From CAWHJN01 sp963829705 (GTDB lineage: Bacteria > Bacteroidota > Rhodothermia > Rhodothermales > BA12), in NCBI GenBank assembly GCA_963829705.1, contig CAWHJN010000005.1:1426001-1490000 (forward strand): a stretch of DNA of 64,000 bases, in the 5' to 3' direction. A model generated the notes under the pieces. The model was not told the origin of the DNA and ran no database searches. It saw only the letters and a program-made list of their open reading frames with translations. The position numbers were made by a program, and so were the translations under genes. This document shows, in pieces, positions 36,713-47,741 of this stretch (the first letter of the stretch is position 1; every line of letters starts with the position of its first letter).

Positions 36713-37886
36713 ATGCGCCCTCGCACGCTCGTTCTCCTTCTCGTTGCCGTCTTCGCTGCGCTGGCGGTGCTGGCCTTCGGGCTGAACGGCGACGCGACGC
36801 CCGCCACGTCCGACATCGACCTGGCCGACGCCATGCGCGCCGACACGACGGGCTACGCGCTGGCACTCGGGCCGCAGCCGTTCACGTTTCCCCGCGACCA
36901 CGGCCCGCACCCGGATTTCCGCACCGAGTGGTGGTACTACACCGGCAACCTCCGCGCCGACGACGGACGGCCCTACGGCTTCGAGCTGACGTTTTTCCGC
37001 ATCGCCGTGGCCCCGCCGAACCCGACCCTCGACGCCGACACGAGCGCGTGGCGGTCGCGCCAGCTCTACATGGCCCACTTCGGGCTGACGGACAGCACGG
37101 CGGGCCGGTTTTACGCCTTCGAGCGCTTCGGGCGCGGCGCAGCGGGGCTTGCCGGGGCCGAAGCCGCGCCGTTCCGCGTGTGGATCGACGACTGGCGGGT
37201 AGAGGAGGGGCCGGCCGGGATGCCGCAGATGACGGTGGCCGGTCGAGCAGGACGGCATCGGCCTCTACCTCGAACTTCAGGCCGAAAAGCCGATGGTGCT
37301 CCAGGGCGATCAGGGCTACAGCCGCAAGGGCGCGGGCGTGGGCAATGCGTCGTTCTACTACACCTACACCCGCCTCGGCGCGACGGGCACCGTCACGACG
37401 CCTGCCGGAACGGCCACCGTCGCGGGCCGCGCGTGGATGGACCGGGAGTGGAGCACCTCGGCGCTCGATTCGAGCCAGGTGGGCTGGGACTGGTTCGCCC
37501 TCCAACTCGACGACGGGCGCGACGTGATGGCCTTCCAACTCCGCGACGCCACGGGCACGCCCACGTATGGCACGGCCACCGTCGTGGCCCCGAGTGGCGA
37601 GGCGGAAAAGCTGACCATGGGAGACTTCGACCTCGCCGTTACGCGGCGTTGGACGAGTCCGCACTCAGGTGCGGTGTACCCGGCGGGGTGGACGCTGAAC
37701 GTGCCCGGCCAGAACCTCGATCTGCGCGTCACGCCGGTGCTGGACGATCAGGAACTCAACGTGTCCGTCCGCTACTGGGAAGGAGCCGTTCGGGTAGAAG
37801 GGGAAGGCGGGGTACGCGGTGTCGGCTACGTGGAGATGACGGGTTACGACGCGGGCGGGAACACCACGCGGGGCCGCCGTGGCTGA
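36713..37886 (+). CDS. AttH/CrtC-like lipocalin-fold protein, frameshifted
   Basis: About 390 residues if repaired. N-terminal hydrophobic anchor or signal (RTLVLLLVAVFAALAVLAFGL), then the CrtC/AttH hallmark HPDFRTEWWYYTGNLRADDG, FELTFFRIAV and LYMAHFGLTD. The frame breaks at 37236-37242 after QMTVAG (one extra base) and resumes VEQDGIGLYLELQAEKPMVL, GVGNASFYYTYTRLGATGTV, AWMDREWST, VGWDWFALQLDDGRDVMAFQL. The fold is shared by carotenoid 1,2-hydratase (CrtC) and by AttH, the exported component of Att-type ABC systems; the ATPase-permease pair nearby favours the second. No carotenoid genes are close. Confidence 0.8.
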
Positions 37887-38340
37887 CCCCGAAGAACCCC
37901 TCGACCTGCCCGCCTTCTCGTTCCAGACGCGCGCGGTGGGCGCCCGCGCCGAGATCTTCGACGCCGTCCGGCGGCGCTGGGTGCGGCTGACGCCCGAGGA
38001 GTGGGTGCGTCAGCACGTGGCGATGCTGCTCGTCCACCACCACGGAGTGCCGCCCGCCCGCCTCGCCATCGAGAAAGGCTTCACCTACCTCGGCCAGCCG
38101 CGCCGCGCCGACCTCGTGGTGTACGACCGGCAGGCCCGCGCGCGCCTGCTCGTCGAGTGCAAAGCGCCCGCCATCGCGCTGAACCAGACCACGTTCGAGC
38201 AGGTGGCGCGCTACAACCAGGTGCTCGGCGCGGACGTGATCATGGTCACCAACGGACGCCAGCACTTCGTCTACCGCGTCACCGGCGACTCGCCAACGTT
38301 TGATTTTCTGCCGGGTCTGCCGGAGTTGGGTGACGGGTGA
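37879..38340 (+). CDS. Type I restriction HsdR N-terminal-like nuclease-fold protein
   Basis: 153 residues. Reads FDAVRRRWVRLTPEEWVRQHVAMLLV, RLAIEKGFTYLGQPRRADLVVYD, LLVECKAPAIALNQTTFEQVARYNQVLGADVIMVTNGRQHFVY. The pattern D...ECK is the PD-(D/E)xK nuclease core of the HSDR_N_2 family, which stands alone in many Bacteroidota. No modification, specificity or translocase subunit is nearby, so it is not part of a restriction system here. It starts with a GTG inside the end of the lipocalin gene (8-base overlap), so it should be co-translated. Biological role unknown. Confidence 0.78.
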   Translation: MADPEEPLDLPAFSFQTRAVGARAEIFDAVRRRWVRLTPEEWVRQHVAMLLVHHHGVPPARLAIEKGFTYLGQPRRADLVVYDRQARARLLVECKAPAIALNQTTFEQVARYNQVLGADVIMVTNGRQHFVYRVTGDSPTFDFLPGLPELGDG

Positions 38341-38399
38341 AGTCACTGGAGAGATCGTCGTCGTCAGGGCGGGGCAGGCTGGCGCAGGGACTTTCACGC

Positions 38400-38419
38400 G
38401 GACGTGCCGCGGCACGTCC
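38400..38419. repeat. GTAGGG-family palindrome, perfect copy
   Basis: GGACGTGCC-gc-GGCACGTCC, a perfect 9-base stem, followed by CTAC as in the 55094 copy. The remainder of the 241-base gap to 38581 holds a CTTCCGACCTCCGACCTTCG tract and an AT-rich patch (38485-38545) that probably carries the promoter for the DUF3857 pair. Confidence 0.7.
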
Positions 38420-38581
38420 CTACGTCGCCCGTGATACCTCGCCGCTCGACCTTCCGACCTCCGACCTTCGACTTTCCCAGGTGCCAAACTAAATATTTGC
38501 TGAGATCTATGCTGAGCAGGTAGCAGGCATTATTATGGCGGCGCTTTTTCTCCGTCACCTTTCTGTTACATCCCGGCGGCC

Positions 38582-40609
38582 ATGCGTACCCTCTTTTCCC
38601 TGCTCTCCCTCCTCCTGCTCGCCACCACGGCGGCGGCCCAGTCCGCGCCGATGAAGTGGGGCGACGTGCCCGACGAGCAGCTCCAGATGAAGGCGTTCCC
38701 CGCCGACAGCAACGCCGCCGCCGTCGTGCTGGGGGCCTATGGTGAGACGTATTTCACCTCCAACTTCGAGCAGGTCTTCGAGGTGCACCGCCGCGTAAAG
38801 CTGCTGCGTGAGAGCGCCTACGACGACTACGGCACCGTCTCGTTCTCTTACCCCATCGGGCGCAACGGCGCGCGGCTGCGCGGCCTCAAGGCGCAGACCA
38901 TCGTGGTAGACGCCAACGGCAAAACCATCCGGCACGAAGTCGACCGCAAGAGCCTGTTCAAGGAGAAAATCGGCAGCGACTACGAGCGGATGACCTTTAC
39001 TTTTCCGGCGCTCGAACCCGGTGCCGTCGTCGAGTACACGTACAAGCTCGAGACGCCATTCGACATCTTCCTCCAGCCGTGGACGTTTCAGGAGGGCGAG
39101 CCGGTGCTGATGAGCGAGTACCGCATTGAGCTTCCAGCGCAGTTGGAGTACATCGTCTACACCGTCGGCGACACGTTTGCGCGCCTGAGTGTCAACGAGC
39201 AGGACCGAGCCAACCGGCCGGGTGGCACGTACGTCAAGACCCGCTGGGTGATGGAGAACGTGCCCGCGCTGCGGACGGAGCCGTACATGACCACACCCGC
39301 CGACTACCGCTACGCCGTGCGCTTCCAGCTTTCGGGTATCCGCGTGCCCGGTTGGAGCACCGACGGCTTCATCAACACGTGGGAAAAGCTCGCTGAGGTG
39401 CTGCTGGCCAATGACGGGCCGTACGGCAAGTACCTGCGCGCGCCGGGCCGCGAGGTCAAAGACGCCGCCGAGGCTGCCGTGGCCGGAGCCGAGACGCCGC
39501 TCGAAAAGGTGCGCGCCGTCTACGATTACGTCCGCACCAACGTCGACTGCGACTGCGGCGCGGGCATCTCCGTCGAGCAGTCGCCCAAAGACGTGCTCAA
39601 AAACAAGACCGGCGACAGCCCCTCCATCAACCTGCTCCTCGTGGCGATGCTGCGCGAAGCGGGCTTCACGGCCCATCCCGTGCTGCTCTCGACGCGCGGC
39701 CACGGGCGGCCGCGCACGACGTATCCCATCCTCAACCAGTTCAACGACCTGATCGTGCAGGTAGAGGCATCGGGGTCGCGCCTGTTCCTCGACGCGACGG
39801 ACGAGTACCGCCCTGTGGATCTGCTGCCCTACGAATCGCTCAACGGCGAGGTGTGGGTGGTGCGCCAGCCCGGCCCCGAGTGGGTGGGCATCGGCACCGA
39901 GCAAAAGCACCAGCAGCAGCGCATGGTCACGATGACGCTGGCCGAGGACGGCAGCGCCACGGGCACGCTCCAGGCCGCCGACGGAGGCTACGCCGCCCTC
40001 AGCACCCGCCACGACCTCGCCGATGAAGACCTCGACAGCGAGGAAGCCTACGTGCGCGACGACGTCTTCGACGGCCTCAGCGGCCTGACGCTCTCCAACG
40101 TCGCCGTCACCAACCCCGACGACCACCGCGAGCGCGTGCAGATCACGTCGGACTTCACGCTCGACGCCGCCGCCAACAGCGCCGGGGACTTTCTCTACCT
40201 CACGCCCATCCTGCTCGACCGGGTGGAGGAGAACCCCCTCAAAGCGCCGACGCGCGAGTTTCCGGTGGACATGGGCTACGGGCGCGACTATCACTACGTA
40301 GCCACCATCACGCTGCCCGAGGGCTACGGTGTCACCGAGGTGCCGCCCAACCAGCGCTTCGCCATCCCGGGCGGCGGCGCGCTCTACCAGCGCGTCATCG
40401 AGGCGCAGGGCGGCACGCTCCAGGTGATGAACCGCCTCGTCATCGCCCGGTCCACCTTCGAGCCCAAGCAGTACGCCGAGTTGCGCGCCTTCTACGACCG
40501 CGTCGTCGCTGCGCAGGCGGATCAGGTGGTGATCCAGCGCGTGGGGCCGGCCGAGGCGGCGGGCGACGAGAGTGAAACCGGCGAGGGCGAAACCGGAGAG
40601 GGACGATGA
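38582..40609 (+). CDS. DUF3857/transglutaminase-like exported protein, catalytic Cys absent
   Basis: 675 residues. Signal peptide RTLFSLLSLLLLATTAAAQ; the DUF3857 beta domain covers about 60-260 (EVHRRVKLLRESAYDDYGTV, EPGAVVEYTYKLETPF); the transglutaminase core about 300-430 and a C-terminal beta domain follow. In the transglutaminase core the usual nucleophile motif GDCK reads GDSPSINLLLVAMLREAGF and the usual FNH reads FNDLIVQV, so Cys and His of the triad are both missing. YLLDATD-like RLFLDATDEYRP is kept. It is therefore probably a binding rather than catalytic domain. It is coupled (ATGA) to a paralogue that keeps Cys and His. Role unknown. Confidence 0.85.
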   Translation: MRTLFSLLSLLLLATTAAAQSAPMKWGDVPDEQLQMKAFPADSNAAAVVLGAYGETYFTSNFEQVFEVHRRVKLLRESAYDDYGTVSFSYPIGRNGARLRGLKAQTIVVDANGKTIRHEVDRKSLFKEKIGSDYERMTFTFPALEPGAVVEYTYKLETPFDIFLQPWTFQEGEPVLMSEYRIELPAQLEYIVYTVGDTFARLSVNEQDRANRPGGTYVKTRWVMENVPALRTEPYMTTPADYRYAVRFQLSGIRVPGWSTDGFINTWEKLAEVLLANDGPYGKYLRAPGREVKDAAEAAVAGAETPLEKVRAVYDYVRTNVDCDCGAGISVEQSPKDVLKNKTGDSPSINLLLVAMLREAGFTAHPVLLSTRGHGRPRTTYPILNQFNDLIVQVEASGSRLFLDATDEYRPVDLLPYESLNGEVWVVRQPGPEWVGIGTEQKHQQQRMVTMTLAEDGSATGTLQAADGGYAALSTRHDLADEDLDSEEAYVRDDVFDGLSGLTLSNVAVTNPDDHRERVQITSDFTLDAAANSAGDFLYLTPILLDRVEENPLKAPTREFPVDMGYGRDYHYVATITLPEGYGVTEVPPNQRFAIPGGGALYQRVIEAQGGTLQVMNRLVIARSTFEPKQYAELRAFYDRVVAAQADQVVIQRVGPAEAAGDESETGEGETGEGR

Positions 40610-42510
40610 CCCGGCTGCTGCTCGCCCTCCTGCTGCTCGTGCCCGTCACCGCAGGCGCGCAGGACTTCGCCATCGCCGACCTCGTCAACCCTGTCGCGGT
40701 GCTCGACGCCGACGTGGTCGTGCGGCTCGACGACACCGAGTTCGAGGTCAGTAGCCCCGAGAGGGCCACGCTACGCCGCCACTTCGTCGTCACGATCTTC
40801 AAGAAGAGCGGCAAGGAAGCAGGCTTCCACGCCCTCGGCTACGACCGTTTTCGGAAGATCAAGAAGTTCGACGGGCGGGTGCGCGACGCCAGCGGCAAGG
40901 TCGTCAAGCGGCTGGGCAAAGACGACGTGCTCGACGTGCCCGCCTCCGACGGCATCACGCTCTACTCCGACAGCCGGATGCGCGTGGCGGCGCTCGAACA
41001 CGGGGCGCTGCCGTACACCGTCGAGTACGAAACCGAAGTCGAGATCAAGGGCATCCTGGGCTTTCCCGACTGGTACCCGCAGCGCAACGGCGTGCCCGTC
41101 GAAAAATCGACGTTCCGCATCTCGGCCCCGAAAAACGTCGGCGTGCGCCACCGGATGCAGCACCTCAACGTCGAACCCGCTTACGCCGACGACGGGCAGC
41201 GCGAAACATGGACGTGGTCGCTCGCCGATCTGCCCGGCTTCAAGCCCGAGCCGTACGGCCCCACGTGGGAGGAGCAGCAACCCGCCGTGCTGACGGCCCC
41301 GACGCGCTTCAAGTTGGACGATTACGAGGGTGCGATGGCGACGTGGCAGGACCTGGGCGGTTTCATGGCCGGTCTCTATAAAGGGCGGCAGACCCTGCCC
41401 GACGAGGCCCGCCGCGACATCCACGCGCTCACCGACGGGTTGACGGACAACCGCGAAAAGGCGAAAGCCGTTTACGACTACGTGCAGAAGCGCACGCGGT
41501 ACGTGAGCGTGCAACTCGGCGTGGGTGGGTGGCAGCCCTTCGACGCGCAGTACGTCCACGCGCGCGGCTACGGCGATTGCAAGGCGCTCACCAACTACAC
41601 GGGCGCGCTGCTCAAAGAAGTGGGCGTCGAATCGTATCCCGCCGCCATCCGGGGCGGGGGCCGAGAAGCGCCCGTGCTGGACGATTTCCCCAGCAACCAG
41701 TTCAACCACGTCATCCTCTACGTCCCGCTCGCCGACGGCCCGTTGTGGCTGGAGACGACGAGCCAGACGAACGCCTTCGGCCACCTCGGCGCGTTCACCG
41801 GCGACCGCTACGCCCTCGTGATGCGGCCCGACAGTTCGTTTCTGGCGCGCACGCCTGCCTACGCGCCCGAAGACAACACCGAAAAACGCCGCGCCCGCGT
41901 CACGCTGATTTCGACGGGCAGCGCGAAGGCCGAACTGGAAATGGCCTTCACCGGCGAGGCGCACGGCCAACTCGTCGGCGGGCTGCTGCCGATGTCGGCC
42001 CGCGACCGGGCGGCGTGGCTGCGCCAGATGATCGACGTGCCGTCGTTCGAGATCACCGCGTCGGACTTCAGCAGCATCGACGCCCGCGCCGATACCGTCC
42101 GCCTTCCCGTCGCGCTCGAGTTGCCGCGCTACGCCTCGGCCTCGGGCACGCGGCTGTTCGTGCCCGTCAACGTCTTCAACCGCTGGCAGCGCATCCCCGA
42201 GGCCCGCGACAAAGACCGCGCGCAGCCCGTCCAGTTTTTCCCCTACGCCTTTCTCGACGAAGACGAGATTACCTTCGAGGTGCCCGCGAGCTACGGCGTC
42301 GAGGCGCTCCCTGCGCCCGTGACGCTCGAAACGCCGTTCGCCACCTACGACGCGCGCGTCGAAGCGCAGCCCGACGGCACGCTGAAATACACGCGCCGCT
42401 TCGAGGCCCGCGCCACGCCGCTCGAACCCACCGAGTACGACGCACTGCGGACGTTCCTGGAAAGCGTCGCCCGCGCCGACCGCGCGCAGGCGGTACTGCG
42501 GAGGGAGTAG
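40606..42510 (+). CDS. DUF3857/transglutaminase-like exported protein
   Basis: 634 residues. Signal peptide TRLLLALLLLVPVTAGAQ; DUF3857 domain about 45-255 (LRRHFVVTIFKKSGKEAGFH, ASDGITLYSDSRMRVAALEHGALPYTVEYE); transglutaminase core about 270-400 with Cys in ARGYGDCKALTNYTGALLKEVG, His in NQFNHVILYVP and an acid position occupied by Glu in LWLETTSQTNAFG. C-terminal beta domain with TRRFEARATPLEPTEYDALRTF. Likely periplasmic protease or amide-bond enzyme, substrate unknown. Its start codon shares ATGA with the preceding paralogue, so the two are made together and may form a complex. Confidence 0.87.
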   Translation: MTRLLLALLLLVPVTAGAQDFAIADLVNPVAVLDADVVVRLDDTEFEVSSPERATLRRHFVVTIFKKSGKEAGFHALGYDRFRKIKKFDGRVRDASGKVVKRLGKDDVLDVPASDGITLYSDSRMRVAALEHGALPYTVEYETEVEIKGILGFPDWYPQRNGVPVEKSTFRISAPKNVGVRHRMQHLNVEPAYADDGQRETWTWSLADLPGFKPEPYGPTWEEQQPAVLTAPTRFKLDDYEGAMATWQDLGGFMAGLYKGRQTLPDEARRDIHALTDGLTDNREKAKAVYDYVQKRTRYVSVQLGVGGWQPFDAQYVHARGYGDCKALTNYTGALLKEVGVESYPAAIRGGGREAPVLDDFPSNQFNHVILYVPLADGPLWLETTSQTNAFGHLGAFTGDRYALVMRPDSSFLARTPAYAPEDNTEKRRARVTLISTGSAKAELEMAFTGEAHGQLVGGLLPMSARDRAAWLRQMIDVPSFEITASDFSSIDARADTVRLPVALELPRYASASGTRLFVPVNVFNRWQRIPEARDKDRAQPVQFFPYAFLDEDEITFEVPASYGVEALPAPVTLETPFATYDARVEAQPDGTLKYTRRFEARATPLEPTEYDALRTFLESVARADRAQAVLRRE

Positions 42511-42726
42511 GAGGTCGTGAGGTGGCGATGTGGGGTGAAGTCGGGTGGCAACAGAACGCTTCCCGTCGCATTGCCTGTGGAAAGCAGCCAGCGGTGATGC
42601 GAACGCCGACCTGTCGGTGCATCCCCACACACGACCGGCAACCTCACCACCGCGCCACCGCACGACCTTTCCCGTCAATCTTCTGCAAAAGCGCCCGAAT
42701 GGGCATCCGCGGGGTGGGGGGCTGCG

Positions 42727-42756
42727 TTGACGGGCGTGTTGCCGTCGGGTATCTTG
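42727..42756 (+). promoter_or_regulatory. Possible Bacteroidota-type promoter for tRNA-Gln
   Basis: TTG (42727) and TATCTTG (42750-42756) are 20 bases apart, close to the Bacteroidota arrangement (TTTG, about 20 bases, TAnnTTTG), and precede tRNA-Gln by about 50 bases. The -7 box is one T short of consensus. The rest of the 42511-42804 gap shows no gene. Confidence 0.3.
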
Positions 42757-42804
42757 ACTGTTCTGTGATCGTCGGGCGCGTTTTCGCGCGTGCGAACGGC
42801 GCAT

Positions 42805-42875
42805 TGCCCGATGGTGTAACGGCAGCACACCACTCTTTGGAAGTGGTTGTGGAGGTTCGAATCCTCCTCGGGCAG
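42805..42875 (+). tRNA. tRNA-Gln (anticodon UUG)
   Basis: Cloverleaf of 71 bases: acceptor TGCCCGA/TCGGGCA; D arm around GGTGTAACGGCAGC; anticodon stem CCACT/AGTGG with loop CTTTGGA (anticodon TTG); T arm GGAGGTTCGAATCCTCC. Discriminator base G. No CCA is encoded. It is the only tRNA in the window. No integrase or repeated 3' end is nearby, so there is no sign of use as an attachment site. Confidence 0.95.
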
Positions 42876-42954
42876 CTCTCTTTTTCTCTCCGTCTCGACG
42901 CGCGCTCCGGTGAACAACCACAACGCATTTCGCCTTCAGCACCCCGGTCGCGAA

Positions 42955-43881
42955 GTGCCCATCACCATTTTTGCCGGGCGCAGCAACCATCCGCTCGCCG
43001 AAAAGATCGCCGAGGCGTACGGGCAAGACCTCGGCAGCGTCACCATCCGCGAGTTTTCGGACGGGGAGATGTACGTGTGCTACGACGAGTCCATCCGCGG
43101 CTCCGACCTGTACATCATCCAGAGCACGCAGCCGAGCGGCGACAACTGGATCGAGCTGCTGCTGCTCATCGACGCGGCGCGGCGCGCGTCGGCGGCGCGC
43201 ATCACGGCGGTCGTACCGTACTTCGGTTATGCGCGGCAGGAGCGCAAAGACCGCCCCCGCGTCTCCATCGCTGCCAAGCTGATGGCCAACATGCTCACGA
43301 CGGCAGGCATCGACCGGCTGCTGACGATGGATTTGCATGCGCCGCAGATCCAGGGCTTCTTCGACGTGCCCGTCGATCACCTCTACGGTTCGGCAGTCTT
43401 CACGCAGCACTTCCGCGACCTGAAGCTCGACAACCTCGTCGTCGTCGCGCCCGACGTGGGCGGCCTCAAGGTCGCCCGCGAGTACGCCAAGCGGCTGGAT
43501 TGCGACCTCGCGGTCATCGACAAGCGACGGCCGCGCCAGAACGAGGCCGAGGTGATGAACATCATCGGCGAGGTCGAGGGCCGCAACGTGCTGCTCATCG
43601 ACGACATCGTGGACACAGCCGGGACGATCACGAACGCCGCGCGTGCCATCAAAGAGCGCGGCGCACTCGACATCCGGGCGGCCGCCACGCACGCGTTGCT
43701 GTCGGGCAAAGCCTACGAGCGCATCGACGCCTCGCCGATCACGTCGTTTGTCGTCACCGACACCATTCCCCTCGCGGCCCCGTCCGACAAGATCGAGGTC
43801 GTCAGCGTGGCTGATATTTTCGCCGACGCCATCAAGCGCATCTACACCGACGAGTCCATCTCGACGCTGTTCAAATACTGA
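42955..43881 (+). CDS. prs: Ribose-phosphate pyrophosphokinase
   Basis: 308 residues from a GTG at 42955 reading VPITIFAGRSNHPLAEKIA; GTG 42910 would add 15 residues. Makes PRPP from ribose-5-phosphate and ATP. Motifs: regulatory-flap region REFSDGEMYVCYDESIRGSDLYIIQSTQ; ATP loop VVPYFGYARQERKDRPRVSIAAKLMANML; metal-binding MDLHAPQIQGFFDVPVDHLYGS; PRPP loop VLLIDDIVDTAGTITNAARA. It sits just after tRNA-Gln and heads a prs-rplY-pth translation/nucleotide group, a conserved order in many bacteria. Confidence 0.94.
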   Translation: MPITIFAGRSNHPLAEKIAEAYGQDLGSVTIREFSDGEMYVCYDESIRGSDLYIIQSTQPSGDNWIELLLLIDAARRASAARITAVVPYFGYARQERKDRPRVSIAAKLMANMLTTAGIDRLLTMDLHAPQIQGFFDVPVDHLYGSAVFTQHFRDLKLDNLVVVAPDVGGLKVAREYAKRLDCDLAVIDKRRPRQNEAEVMNIIGEVEGRNVLLIDDIVDTAGTITNAARAIKERGALDIRAAATHALLSGKAYERIDASPITSFVVTDTIPLAAPSDKIEVVSVADIFADAIKRIYTDESISTLFKY

Positions 43882-43930
43882 GTTTCGTCAACAACAACCA
43901 TCTGCCTCCGGGCGCTTTATTCACACGATC

Positions 43931-44566
43931 ATGGATACCCTCAAACTCGACGCGACGCCGCGCACGCCGGGCAAAAGCGGCGCGCGTGCTGCTCGCCGCA
44001 ACCTCGAAGTGCCCTGCGTGCTCTACGGCCACAGCTTCGAGCCTGTCACCTTCCAGGTGCCCGAACTCAGCCTGCGCCCGCTCATCTACACGTCGCAGAC
44101 GCACCGCGTGACGCTCGCCGTGGCCGACGAGCAGTACGACTGCATCCTCAAGGAGATCGACTTCCACCCCGTCACCGACCGGCCTTTCCACGCCGATTTC
44201 CAGGTGCTCCGCAAGGGCGAGACGATCACGCTGACGATTCCTGTGCAGTACCACGGCAAGCCCATCGGCGTGCGCGAGGGCGGCGACATGCAGGTGATCA
44301 TGCACGAACTCACCGTGACGTGCCTGCCCAAAGACATCCCCTCGCACATCGACGTGGACGTGACCGACCTCAAGATCGGCGATTCCATCCACCTCGGCGC
44401 CATCGAGATCGAAGGCGTGGTGTTCGACGCCGGTGAAGACACGACGCTCGTGGCCGTCCACGCGCCGCGCAAGGAGGAGGTGGCCGAGGAAGAAGAGGCC
44501 GTCGAAGGCCTGGAAGGCGAGGAGGAAGGCGAGACCGACGAGGCCGCCGACGAGGACGAAGGCTGA
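43931..44566 (+). CDS. rplY: Large ribosomal subunit protein L25 (general stress protein Ctc)
   Basis: 211 residues. 5S rRNA-binding L25 domain about 1-90 (LKLDATPRTPGKSGARAARRNLEVPCVLYG, LKEIDFHPVTDRPFHADFQVL) plus the C-terminal TL5/Ctc beta domain (IPVQYHGKPIGVREGGDMQV, TCLPKDIPSHIDVDVTDLKIGDSIHLG). It ends in a highly acidic tail (EEVAEEEEAVEGLEGEEEGE), common in the long Ctc form. The order prs-rplY-pth with short gaps suggests one operon. ATG 43931. Confidence 0.95.
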   Translation: MDTLKLDATPRTPGKSGARAARRNLEVPCVLYGHSFEPVTFQVPELSLRPLIYTSQTHRVTLAVADEQYDCILKEIDFHPVTDRPFHADFQVLRKGETITLTIPVQYHGKPIGVREGGDMQVIMHELTVTCLPKDIPSHIDVDVTDLKIGDSIHLGAIEIEGVVFDAGEDTTLVAVHAPRKEEVAEEEEAVEGLEGEEEGETDEAADEDEG

Positions 44567-44582
44567 ATCGAAGGTTGAACGT

Positions 44583-44630
44583 CGAAGTGCGAAGGGCGAG
44601 CGGGGGATTCCCGTCGTCCTTCGCACTTCG
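44583..44630. terminator. Hairpin between rplY and pth
   Basis: CGAAGTGCGAAGG (44583-44595) and CCTTCGCACTTCG (44618-44630) form a perfect 13-base stem with an inner CGGG/CCCG stem. No T tract follows, so it may stabilise the upstream message or act as a Rho-assisted stop rather than as an intrinsic terminator. The arms resemble the other CGAAG/CTTCG intergenic tracts of this window. Confidence 0.6.
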
Positions 44631-44656
44631 TACTTCCAACACCCGGTAGCTTCCCA

Positions 44657-45286
44657 ATGGCCCGTGCACGTAGACTCATCGTAGGGCTGGGGAATCCCGG
44701 CGCACAGTACGCGGGCACGCGCCACAACGTCGGCTTCGAGGTCGTCGAGCGCGTCGCGGCGCGTACGCGCATCACGCTGGAGCCCGAGCGCGCCCGCACC
44801 ATCGGCGGGTGGGGCTCGTGGCGCGCCCGCGCCTTCGGCGTGGCGATGCCGCAGACGTACATGAACCTCAGCGGCGAGGCCGTCCTCGGGCTGGTGCGGG
44901 CCCACGCACTCGCCCCCGAGGACGTGCTCGTCGTGGTGGACGACATCGCGCTTGACGTGGGCGCGATCCGCGCCCGCCCCGGTGGCAGCGCGGGCGGGCA
45001 CAACGGCTTGCAGAGCATTGCCGACCTGCTGGGCACCGACCAGTACCCGCGCCTGCGGATCGGCGTGGGGCGGGATTTCCCGCGTGGGCGGCAAGCCGAT
45101 TACGTGCTCAAGCCATTCACGCCCGAGCAGCGCGTGCTCATCGACGAGGCGCTGCCGGTGGCCGCGGAAGCCGCGCTGACGTTCGTGGCCGACGGCATCC
45201 AGACGGTGATGAACCGCTACAACCGTTTTCGCCCGAGTGGGCCGGAGCGCGAGGCGGAATCCGCCGCGCCCGAGTCCGAAGTCTGA
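44657..45286 (+). CDS. pth: Peptidyl-tRNA hydrolase
   Basis: 209 residues. Frees tRNA from dropped-off peptidyl-tRNA. Family motifs: LIVGLGNPGAQYAGTRHNVGFEVVERVA with the catalytic His of TRHNVGF, MPQTYMNLSGEAV, VVDDIALDVGAIRARPGGSAGGHNGLQSI and PRLRIGVGRDFPRGRQADYVLKPF. ATG 44657 reads MARARRLIVGLGNP. The C-terminal tail (SGPEREAESAAPESEV) extends past the conserved fold. Confidence 0.95.
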   Translation: MARARRLIVGLGNPGAQYAGTRHNVGFEVVERVAARTRITLEPERARTIGGWGSWRARAFGVAMPQTYMNLSGEAVLGLVRAHALAPEDVLVVVDDIALDVGAIRARPGGSAGGHNGLQSIADLLGTDQYPRLRIGVGRDFPRGRQADYVLKPFTPEQRVLIDEALPVAAEAALTFVADGIQTVMNRYNRFRPSGPEREAESAAPESEV

Positions 45287-45397
45287 ACGAAAAAAGGGCA
45301 AAGGGCCATCGCGTGCGGCGCGGGGCGGTATTTTCGCCGTCCTCTACACTGCCGGGGTGTGGAAGCGTCCTGTGGGCGGCCAAACTTCCTGGTAAAC

Positions 45398-45418
45398 AGG
45401 CCCTTCCGGGGCCTTTTT
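45398..45418 (+). terminator. Terminator-like hairpin in the hppA leader
   Basis: AGGCCC (45398-45403) pairs with GGGCCT (45409-45414), followed by a T5 run. It lies 31 bases upstream of the hppA ATG. A TATTTTCG (45329-45336), one change from TAnnTTTG, lies about 60 bases further up. If that is the promoter, the hairpin is inside the hppA leader; otherwise it ends the prs-rplY-pth transcript. Confidence 0.55.
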
Positions 45419-45449
45419 CCATTCCATCCCACAACACTTCTATCTCCTT

Positions 45450-47564
<2,115 letters not shown>

Positions 47565-47638
47565 GCGGAAGAGGGTAGTGAGTGGAGAGCAGAAGGGCGC
47601 GCCTTTCCAACCTCCAACCTCAGACATGCAACATCAAG

Positions 47639-47671
47639 GCCCCGGATGTCCTCGTGACTTCCGGGGCTTTT
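47639..47671 (+). terminator. Intrinsic terminator after hppA
   Basis: GCCCCGGA (47639-47646) and TCCGGGGC (47660-47667) form a perfect stem, flanked by AAG and TTTT. It separates hppA from the reductase gene. The preceding sequence has a TTTCCAACCTCCAACCTC tract of the intergenic pyrimidine-rich type. Confidence 0.75.
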
Positions 47672-47741
47672 CGCTCGCTGCGCTGCCGGGACATCTCCCT
47701 TGATCTGCGCGTTGGCGGCCTTTCGTCTTTCCCACGTTTCC

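Noticed and set aside
36713..37886. Carotenoid biosynthesis gene (crtC)
   Set aside because: The fold matches, but no crt gene is near and the ABC ATPase/permease neighbours fit an AttH-type role better. The enzyme reading cannot be fully excluded.
37879..38340. Type I restriction-modification locus
   Set aside because: Only the nuclease-like N-terminal domain is present; no helicase, methylase or specificity gene lies in the window.
42805..42875. tRNA-Gln as an integration site for a mobile element
   Set aside because: No integrase, no repeated tRNA 3' end and no foreign-looking gene block within several kb; flanking genes are housekeeping.
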